Part shown: positions 1 to 4,813 of the stretch, piece by piece
Layout of the letters: every line of letters starts with the position of its first letter
How positions within the stretch are numbered: the stretch's first letter is position 1
Assembly (NCBI GenBank): GCA_021108055.1
Contig: JAIORR010000206.1
Span: forward strand, 1-5,826
Direction of reading: 5' to 3'
DNA: 5,826 nucleotides
DNA from: Candidatus Cloacimonadota bacterium
GTDB taxonomy: Bacteria; Cloacimonadota; Cloacimonadia; Cloacimonadales; TCS61
Position numbers and translations under genes: made by a program
Notes under the pieces: generated by a model
Database searches by the model: none
What the model was told of the DNA's origin: nothing
The model's input: the letters and a program-made list of their open reading frames with translations, nothing else

Positions 1-2
1 AA

Positions 3-2063
3 TATAATGCTCATAATGACATCCTCTACGTTCAGCTTGTGGGAGACTGGGCAGAGATTAAGGGACCGACCAGTGGCGGATATCCAACTGATCCAAATCT
101 TGGTCGTGTTGTTGGAACCGATGCTTATCCCGACATAATAATCGGAAGATTTTGTGCAAATAATACAACTCATGTAACCACCCAGGTGAATAAAACCATC
201 ACTTACGAAAGAGATCCCGAAATTGGTGGTAGCTGGTATGAAGCAGCAACAGGTATTGCTTCCAGCCAGGGAGCAGGTTATGGAGATGATGGAGAATCTG
301 ACTATCAACATATGGATGTTATTTGGAATGATAAGCTCGATCCTTTTACCTATGATACTTATACTCCCATCTATGATCCTTCGGCTAATGCAACAATGGT
401 GACAAATGCAGTTAATGCCGGCACCAGCATTATTAACTATTGTGGTCATGGTTCTACAACATCCTGGAGTACATCCGGTTTCAGTAATTCCCATATAAAT
501 AGCCTTACAAATGGAGATATGCTTCCGTTTATTGTTTCCGTAGCTTGTGTTAACGGCAAATTCCATACCACCGAATGTTTTGCGGAAGCCTGGCTTCACA
601 AAGTAAATGGCGGCGCAGTAGGAATGTATGCTTCTACAATAAATCAATCCTGGGATCCTCCTATGAGAGGACAGGATTATTTTAACGACCTTCTGATCGG
701 TGGTTATGATTATAGTTTACACGCAGGACAAAACGGTATCAGTACCGATGTGCAAAAGACATCTTATGGCGCATTATGCTTCAATAGTTCCATCCTGATG
801 ACTATGGAAGATTATGGTAGTGGCCAACCGATGATGGAAACATGGACCATCTTCGGAGATGCAGCTCTGCAGGTTAGAACTGCTGCTCCAATTTTACTTT
901 CTCTTTCTAATGAAGTCGTAATGACGGGAATTGATTTTTCAACCATAATAACCAGAAGCGGGAATCCTGTTGAAGGCGCATTAGTTTCTCTTTATCAGGA
1001 TGGTGTAGCATACACAGGTTTCACAGATGAAACAGGAAATGTAACTATCTCTCATTCTCTTGATATCGGAAATGCCAAACTTGTTGTTACAGGATTTAAT
1101 ACGGAAACTATTTATAATGATATCACAGTTATTGGTGGTGGCGGAGCATACGTAATTTATGAAGACCATACTATAGATGATTCTGCCGGAAATAATAACG
1201 GACTGCTCGATTACGGTGAAGCCGTATTGCTTAATATTACAATGAATAATGCAGGGACTCTGCAGGCAGATAACGTCGATGTAACTTTATCTTCCACAGA
1301 TACATATATAACCATTTCAGATGATTTTGAAAATTTTGGAAATATCTCTGCCGGACAATCTGTTACTATTAACGGCGCATTCTCAATTGAAGTGGATACT
1401 GCTGTTCCGGATGGACATGTAATTCTATTCAATCTGGAAGCTACAGACGGAACGGAAATCTGGACGAGTAATTTCTCGATAACTGCTCATACTCTGCCTG
1501 CACCTGTGAATGCTGAAGCAGCATATGTTTATCCTGATATGGTGGACGTATTGGTAGAATGGGAAGCACCAACAACAAGAGACTTCTTGTATTACAAGGT
1601 ATATTGCGATGGTTCTATGATAGCAGATAATATTACAGAATTATCTTATCTCGATGCTAATGTTATTCCGGGTGATTATGTTTATAACATCACGGCAGTA
1701 TATGATGGTGGAGAATCTGATTTTTCTAATAATGCGAATGTATTTTTTGTTGATGCCGATAATACTCAGATACCGATGAAAACAGAACTTCTTGGAAATT
1801 ATCCAAATCCATTCAATCCAAGCACAACGATTTCTTTCTCATTAACCACAGAGAGCACGGAGCACACAGAGTTGACTATTTATAATCTAAAAGGACAAAT
1901 AGTGAAAATACTGGTAAATGAAAAAATGTCAGCAGGGAATCATTCAGTTGTATGGAACGGCACCGATGAGAAAAACCAACCTGTTTCTTCCGGAATCTAT
2001 TTTTACAGAATGAGAAATGACGGCAGATACACCAGCACCAAGAAAATGATCCTCCTAAAATAA
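3..2063 (+). CDS. Gingipain-like C25 cysteine peptidase with C-terminal T9SS-type sorting domain (5' partial)
   Basis: This is a secreted cysteine endopeptidase of family C25. The frame is open to the left edge and reads YNAHNDILYVQLVGDWAEI, typical of the family, so the GTG at 39 is not the start; signal peptide and propeptide lie outside. Counting from the GTG codon, the catalytic pair is H137 (NYCGHGS) and C170 (VACVNGKF). Their 33-residue spacing equals His211/Cys244 of Porphyromonas RgpB as I recall it. ASTINQSW, MRGQD and TWTIFGDAALQVRT are also gingipain signatures. D88 in GESDYQH aligns with the RgpB S1-pocket Asp163, suggesting cleavage after Arg or Lys (inference); Q77 stands where RgpB has Glu152. 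Then follow an Ig-like domain (about 282-368), a CARDB-like domain (369-486), an FN3-like domain (487-573) and a FlgD-like/T9SS sorting domain (578-674). It probably acts at the cell surface or outside the cell. The stop is TAA. No clear terminator separates it from the next gene. Confidence 0.93.
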   Translation, partial: YNAHNDILYVQLVGDWAEIKGPTSGGYPTDPNLGRVVGTDAYPDIIIGRFCANNTTHVTTQVNKTITYERDPEIGGSWYEAATGIASSQGAGYGDDGESDYQHMDVIWNDKLDPFTYDTYTPIYDPSANATMVTNAVNAGTSIINYCGHGSTTSWSTSGFSNSHINSLTNGDMLPFIVSVACVNGKFHTTECFAEAWLHKVNGGAVGMYASTINQSWDPPMRGQDYFNDLLIGGYDYSLHAGQNGISTDVQKTSYGALCFNSSILMTMEDYGSGQPMMETWTIFGDAALQVRTAAPILLSLSNEVVMTGIDFSTIITRSGNPVEGALVSLYQDGVAYTGFTDETGNVTISHSLDIGNAKLVVTGFNTETIYNDITVIGGGGAYVIYEDHTIDDSAGNNNGLLDYGEAVLLNITMNNAGTLQADNVDVTLSSTDTYITISDDFENFGNISAGQSVTINGAFSIEVDTAVPDGHVILFNLEATDGTEIWTSNFSITAHTLPAPVNAEAAYVYPDMVDVLVEWEAPTTRDFLYYKVYCDGSMIADNITELSYLDANVIPGDYVYNITAVYDGGESDFSNNANVFFVDADNTQIPMKTELLGNYPNPFNPSTTISFSLTTESTEHTELTIYNLKGQIVKILVNEKMSAGNHSVVWNGTDEKNQPVSSGIYFYRMRNDGRYTSTKKMILLK
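1824..2062 (+). repeat. Sorting-domain DNA repeat, copy A
   Basis: The last 239 nt of the peptidase gene match 3825-4063 at the end of the next gene without any indel, at a constant offset of 2001 nt. I count about 10 mismatches by eye, or roughly 96% identity. The upstream parts of the two genes are unrelated. The repeat encodes most of the FlgD-like/T9SS sorting domain. Identity this high at DNA level points to recent domain copying or gene conversion rather than protein-level conservation alone (inference). Confidence 0.9.
1847..1873 (+). repeat. Three 9-nt units, CAC(A/G)GAGNN, inside sorting domain copy A
   Basis: Three consecutive 9-nt units begin at 1847, 1856 and 1865, each fitting CAC(A/G)GAGNN. 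In frame they encode the TESTEHTEL stretch. The 9-nt period keeps the frame. The pattern resembles dispersed CACAGAG-type repeats that I recall from intergenic DNA of various environmental bacteria; that link is from memory and unverified. Confidence 0.6.
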
Positions 2064-2225
2064 TGGCGGACTTGTGCGACGTGGCAGATAAATTCTGATG
2101 AAATAGAAAAAAGAATTGTGAAAAAGTAATGTGTCGCTTACGGCATTCAGGGGAAAAAACAAAGAAACTCTCCGAATCTCTGTAAGAAGATATCCTATGG
2201 TTGAAGCTTCGGAAAGACTAAAAAA
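2064..2225. other. Intergenic gap between the two secreted-protein genes
   Basis: This 162-bp stretch has no ORF with protein-like character on either strand. I see no strong hairpin followed by a T-run, so no intrinsic terminator can be called after the peptidase gene and co-transcription with the next gene is possible. An 8-bp palindrome, GAAGCTTC, lies at 2202-2209 and runs into CGGAAAG, slightly resembling the CTTCGGAAG core of the palindromes at 4071-4126. No convincing promoter was found. Confidence 0.5.
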
Positions 2226-2227
2226 AT

Positions 2228-2231
2228 GAGG
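2228..2231 (+). promoter_or_regulatory. Ribosome binding site (GAGG) that favours the start at 2241
   Basis: GAGG lies 9 nt before the ATG at 2241, a good Shine-Dalgarno distance. It overlaps the alternative ATG at 2226, which has only a weaker GGAAAG (2210-2215) in front of it. Starting at 2241 also gives the classic MKKLVVLF signal-peptide opening, so 2241 is preferred. Confidence 0.6.
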
Positions 2232-2240
2232 AAAAGTAAA

Positions 2241-3269
2241 ATGAAAAAACTTGTAGTATTGTTCTTAATGTGCCTGGTTCTTTTTCCCATAAGCCTGGTT
2301 GCTCAGGCTACATACTGGGAAGAAACTTTCGCTTCAGCACCCACAGGATGGTCACTCGATGCAAACTGGTCGTTTTCCAATGGAGCGTTGCGGTTATCCT
2401 GGTCACCAGCGATCACAAATTATGACCTTTCTGCTATTTCGCCTGTGATCTCTTTACCGGCTAACGTTGAAGATCTCATTGTTACTCAGTTCATAGATTC
2501 TTATTCACCAGTGGACGAGATCATGACGATTGGAGTAATTGTTAACAGTATTCCAAATGAACTCTGGCAATATGAGTTGGTTGGCGGAAACTGGGGCTCA
2601 GCAGGTGGTGAAGAAGTTGTTCTTCCACTTTCTGATTTTGCAGGTGAAGATATTCAAATTCAGTTTCGCAGTTATGGATCATCCACCTTTAATTTCGATT
2701 ACTGGTATATTTACAATGTGATGATCACAGCTGTATTCGATAATGATATGGCAGCTACGGAAATTGCAGGTCCTACTTTCATTGAACAGAATCAACAGGG
2801 AACCTGGTCTGTTACTGTAAAAAACTCGGGGCTTCTTGCCCAGAATAATTATACTGTCAAATTATTCAAACATGGCGGTCTGGAAATAGGTTCTATTCAA
2901 TCTGATATTTTACTTCAAACTTATGAAACAGCCAGCTTTGATTTTACATGGACACCTTCTGAAATTGAAAATACAGGACTTTATGGACAGGTTATCCTGG
3001 CAGGAGATGAATTTCCGGACAATGATATTTCAAACTACCATTATCTGCGAGTAAATTCCGAAACACAATTAAATGTTATAGTTTGGAACAATGATGCTAA
3101 TTCACATTTTTATCATCCCGAAACAGGAGCATATCTGGGATGTGAAGAAAGTATCAAAGAAAATCTGGATTTAAATGGAATTGAATATGGTGTTGTTAAT
3201 ACTCTTCCCGAAGATCTTTCTGCTTATGATATTGTATTTGTGGAACTTGGTCTGTGGTGTGTAGGTTGA
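2241..3269 (+). CDS. Secreted multidomain protein, N-terminal part up to the in-frame TGA
   Basis: I do not recognise a specific function. From the ATG at 2241 the protein has a signal peptide (1-23: MKK, a hydrophobic core, then VAQA). A beta-rich jelly-roll-like domain follows (about 24-166), opening with YWEETFASAPTGW and holding a FDYWYIYNVMI strand, as in the adhesin or MAM-like domains of surface proteins. Next comes a CARDB-like domain (about 166-271; WSVTVKNSGLLAQNNYTVKLF). The start of a flavodoxin/GATase-like alpha/beta domain follows (from 272; LNVIVWNNDANSHF, then the strand YDIVFVELG). The frame stops at TGA 3267-3269 directly after LWCVG, in the middle of this last domain. The sequence after the TGA stays in the same frame and completes the domain, so this and 3270-4064 were, or still are, one gene of 607 codons (the TGA is codon 343). 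An alternative start at 2226 adds five residues. Confidence 0.8.
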   Translation: MKKLVVLFLMCLVLFPISLVAQATYWEETFASAPTGWSLDANWSFSNGALRLSWSPAITNYDLSAISPVISLPANVEDLIVTQFIDSYSPVDEIMTIGVIVNSIPNELWQYELVGGNWGSAGGEEVVLPLSDFAGEDIQIQFRSYGSSTFNFDYWYIYNVMITAVFDNDMAATEIAGPTFIEQNQQGTWSVTVKNSGLLAQNNYTVKLFKHGGLEIGSIQSDILLQTYETASFDFTWTPSEIENTGLYGQVILAGDEFPDNDISNYHYLRVNSETQLNVIVWNNDANSHFYHPETGAYLGCEESIKENLDLNGIEYGVVNTLPEDLSAYDIVFVELGLWCVG

Positions 3270-3300
3270 GGTACAACTGCTCCCGGAACCGTGAGTTCCG
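3267..3300 (+). promoter_or_regulatory. In-frame TGA with downstream hairpin: possible selenocysteine (SECIS-like) or readthrough site
   Basis: TGA is at 3267-3269. A perfect 6-bp stem pairs 3284-3289 (CGGAAC) with 3295-3300 (GTTCCG) around the 5-nt loop CGTGA (3290-3294). A weak lower stem can form between 3277-3279 and 3306-3308. The apical loop begins 20 nt after the TGA and has a G among its first two bases. As I remember the bacterial SECIS consensus, the TGA-to-loop distance is 16-37 nt with a short loop containing an early G, so this fits. The TGA would form a C-V-G-U motif with the preceding Cys. The alternatives are a nonsense mutation or a sequencing error; a 6-bp stem can arise by chance. 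Confidence 0.35.
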
Positions 3301-4064
3301 TTGATCAGCAAAAACTAATAAACTATTTTAATGGTGGCGGCTCTGTATATATTGAAGGAGCAGACGTGGCATTTAGTCATCATACAGCCCCGTTTTTTGA
3401 TTATTTTGGAACCGGTTTTGTTCATACCGGTGCAAATCAGGGAATAACTACTTTAGCAGGGTTAGATGAAACTTTTGCTTCAGGATTAGTTTATGATTAT
3501 TTTGGCGGATCTGATGCTCATTATAAAATTGATGAGTTAAGTGAAACTACAGGAACTGCTTTCCTGGAATCTGAAGACCAGAAAATTCGAGCCGTATCCA
3601 ATCTTACCGAAACATACAGAACAATTTGTTCAGCTCCCATATTGGGTGCTTTCGCCAATGGTGCAGAATTGAATATGAAAGCTTTCTTAATGGGACGATA
3701 TATAGATTTCCTGACAGGAGAATTAACATCTATTGAAGATAACAACATAGCTCTGATTACACCAAAGCTCGAACAAAATTATCCCAATCCATTCAAACCG
3801 TCAGGAGCCGGTCACAGTCCCACAACAACGATTTCTTTCTCATTAACCACAGAGAGCACGGAGCACACAGAGTTGACGATTTATAATCTAAAAGGACAAA
3901 AAGTGAAAATACTGGTAAATGAGAAAATGTCAGCAGGGAATCATTCAGTTGTATGGAACGGCACCGATGAAAATGATCAACCTGTTGCTTCCGGAATCTA
4001 TTTTTACAGAATGAGAAATGATGGCAGATACACCAGCACCAAGAAAATGATCCTCCTAAAATAG
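3270..4064 (+). CDS. Secreted multidomain protein, C-terminal part after the TGA, with T9SS-type sorting domain
   Basis: This continues the frame of the upstream part directly (GTTAPGTVSSVDQQKL after the TGA). Residues are counted in the joined protein from 2241. The rest of the flavodoxin/GATase-like domain spans about 344-495, with the helix QQKLINYF, then NGGGSVYIEGADVAF, typical of such domains in Cloacimonadota-type surface proteins. The sorting domain spans about 511-607 (LEQNYPNPF to KKMILLK). A GTG at 3291 could be read as a start, but it lies within the hairpin, has no Shine-Dalgarno sequence, would cut into the domain and would lack a signal peptide, so independent translation looks unlikely. 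Without readthrough this part is a pseudogene remnant, and the N-terminal product would lack its sorting domain. Compared with copy A, the sorting domain has 7 extra residues (around SGAGHSPT) after YPNPF. The stop is TAG. Confidence 0.75.
   Translation, partial: GTTAPGTVSSVDQQKLINYFNGGGSVYIEGADVAFSHHTAPFFDYFGTGFVHTGANQGITTLAGLDETFASGLVYDYFGGSDAHYKIDELSETTGTAFLESEDQKIRAVSNLTETYRTICSAPILGAFANGAELNMKAFLMGRYIDFLTGELTSIEDNNIALITPKLEQNYPNPFKPSGAGHSPTTTISFSLTTESTEHTELTIYNLKGQKVKILVNEKMSAGNHSVVWNGTDENDQPVASGIYFYRMRNDGRYTSTKKMILLK
3825..4063 (+). repeat. Sorting-domain DNA repeat, copy B
   Basis: This is the second copy of the 239-nt segment at 1824-2062. Differences are scattered, mainly a cluster of four where the protein reads TDENDQPVA instead of TDEKNQPVS. 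Just upstream, copy B carries an extra 21 nt between the YPNPF codons and the TTISF codons. Outside the sorting domain the two genes do not match. Confidence 0.9.
3848..3874 (+). repeat. Three 9-nt units, CAC(A/G)GAGNN, inside sorting domain copy B
   Basis: This is the exact counterpart of 1847-1873, shifted by 2001 nt. The three units have the same sequence in both copies and again encode TESTEHTEL. Confidence 0.6.
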
Positions 4065-4070
4065 TGATAT

Positions 4071-4089
4071 ATAACCTTCCGAAGGTTAT
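4071..4089. repeat. Perfect palindrome downstream of the secreted-protein gene
   Basis: ATAACCTTC (4071-4079) and GAAGGTTAT (4081-4089) are perfect inverted repeats around a single C. As RNA this gives a stem of about 8 bp with a tight CCG loop. It starts 6 nt after the TAG stop. There is no T-run after it, so it is not a classic terminator; it may act as an mRNA 3'-end stabiliser or be a dispersed repeat (inference). Confidence 0.65.
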
Positions 4090-4106
4090 GTGATTTCTAA
4101 TATCTC

Positions 4107-4126
4107 TTAACCTTCGGAACGGTTAA
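4107..4126. repeat. Second, related palindrome
   Basis: TTAACC (4107-4112) pairs with GGTTAA (4121-4126) around TTCGGAAC. It shares the AACCTTC...GGTT design with the palindrome 18 nt upstream, so the two look like members of one repeat family, this one less perfect. No T-run follows that would suit a strong terminator. The stretch from 4127 to 4203 contains nothing I recognise. Confidence 0.5.
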
Positions 4127-4203
4127 AGTTTTCTGTCCATCATAGCTTTGGTGGAATCGGGACATTCGCATTGGTACTTATATAAATAACTTGAATCATT
4201 ATC

Positions 4204-4227
4204 AAGCCCCGAAAATTCGGGGCTTTT
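4204..4227 (+). terminator. Intrinsic terminator between convergent genes
   Basis: The stem AAGCCCCG (4204-4211) / CGGGGCTT (4218-4225), with loop AAAATT that can pair further, is followed by a short T-run at 4224-4227. It ends transcription of the plus-strand secreted-protein genes. It also starts right after the aroK stop on the minus strand. It could serve that gene too, but the minus-strand side has only two T residues, so it would work less well there. Confidence 0.85.
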
Positions 4228-4749
4228 CTATTGATCGTTAGAAACAGCATCTATTAAACATTCAAGATTTCTTGCATCACAACTGATATCAGCACATTCT
4301 TTGTAGAGTAGTGTTCTTTTATTCCAAAGTTCAAAAAGTTCATCTTCGGTTCGTTCCAACACGATCGGTCTGTATGAATTAATAATCCGTGATCTGATCA
4401 CTTCCCATGGAGGATTAAGCCAGAGAACTTTATGTTCCTTTTTCGTTAGAAATTCTCTGTTTATTTTCGAAATTACTATTCCGCCGCCTGTGGCTATTAT
4501 TCCGTTTTTATTCCAATCTATTAATATTCCACTTTCTACATCCCTGAAATATTTTTCTCCTTTATGCTGGAAGATATCATTAACGTTCATATTAGATTTC
4601 TTTTCTATTTCAAGATCTACGTCAAAAAACGGAAACTGTAACTTTTCTGCGAGTTGTTTTCCTAAAAAAGTTTTTCCTGATCCCATAAAACCTATCAAAA
4701 AAATAGGAATAGCCGGAATATTATGAACCTGATTCGTATTTGTCTGCAT
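4228..4749 (-). CDS. aroK: Shikimate kinase
   Basis: It phosphorylates shikimate with ATP to shikimate 3-phosphate, the fifth step of the shikimate pathway to chorismate and aromatic amino acids, in the cytoplasm. The 173-residue protein has the usual size and shows all family marks: Walker A GFMGSGKT (20-27), the shikimate-binding DVD (43-45), FRDVE with R69, the TGGG glycine stretch (87-90), the lid segment SYRPIV (R127), and RTLLYKECAD (145-154). A short N-terminal extension of about 13 residues precedes the first strand. The start codon is supported by GGAG (4755-4758) 5 nt upstream. The stop is TAG, just before the shared terminator. The gene follows rpsA in the same direction, separated by 64 bp that contain a terminator-like hairpin, so it may be expressed by partial readthrough or from a promoter I could not identify. 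Confidence 0.95.
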   Translation of the reverse strand: MQTNTNQVHNIPAIPIFLIGFMGSGKTFLGKQLAEKLQFPFFDVDLEIEKKSNMNVNDIFQHKGEKYFRDVESGILIDWNKNGIIATGGGIVISKINREFLTKKEHKVLWLNPPWEVIRSRIINSYRPIVLERTEDELFELWNKRTLLYKECADISCDARNLECLIDAVSNDQ

Positions 4750-4754
4750 TTTTT

Positions 4755-4758
4755 CTCC
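4755..4758 (-). promoter_or_regulatory. aroK ribosome binding site
   Basis: GGAG on the minus strand lies 5 nt before the aroK ATG. It sits only 4 nt beyond the T-run of the hairpin at 4763-4795, so a folded hairpin would lie immediately next to the ribosome landing site. Confidence 0.65.
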
Positions 4759-4762
4759 AAAT

Positions 4763-4795
4763 AAAAAGGCGATCTACTTATCCATGATCGCCTTT
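4763..4795 (-). terminator. Terminator-like hairpin between rpsA and aroK
   Basis: On the minus strand a perfect 10-bp stem, AAAGGCGATC / GATCGCCTTT (4786-4795 with 4765-4774), encloses an 11-nt loop and ends in a run of five T (4767-4763). It lies 18 nt beyond the rpsA stop codon and so fits an intrinsic terminator of rpsA. Only 13 nt remain between it and the aroK start, too little for a promoter downstream of it. It may therefore lower aroK expression relative to S1. Confidence 0.8.
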
Positions 4796-4813
4796 AAAAA
4801 ATAAGAAAACAAA

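Noticed and set aside
981..1432. Minus-strand open frames within the peptidase gene, and other short opposite-strand frames in the window
   Set aside because: They lie wholly within strongly supported genes, have no recognisable protein character or start signals, and look like shadows of the coding strand.
2539..2721. Plus-strand 60-codon frame inside the second secreted-protein gene
   Set aside because: It overlaps a frame with clear domain structure and shows no family resemblance or ribosome binding site.
3267..3269. Genome-wide reassignment of TGA to Gly or Trp, as in Gracilibacteria or mycoplasmas
   Set aside because: The four real stops in the window are TAA or TAG, which would allow it. 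But only one in-frame TGA occurs in about 1,600 codons, and TGG and GGN codons are used throughout. Recoded genomes show many in-frame TGAs.
3255..3269. Thioredoxin-type WCxxC/U active site (W-C-V-G-TGA)
   Set aside because: The surrounding fold looks flavodoxin/GATase-like, with the motif after a strand and before a variable loop. No other thioredoxin features are visible, so the match is probably accidental.
3291..4064. Independent gene starting at GTG 3291
   Set aside because: There is no ribosome binding site, the start falls in the middle of a domain and inside a hairpin, and there is no signal peptide although a T9SS-type sorting domain is present.
4774..4785. Tiny leader ORF (Met-Asp-Lys-stop) in the loop of the rpsA-aroK hairpin, minus strand
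   Set aside because: Four codons can arise by chance, no ribosome binding site precedes it, and no aromatic-residue codons suggest attenuation.
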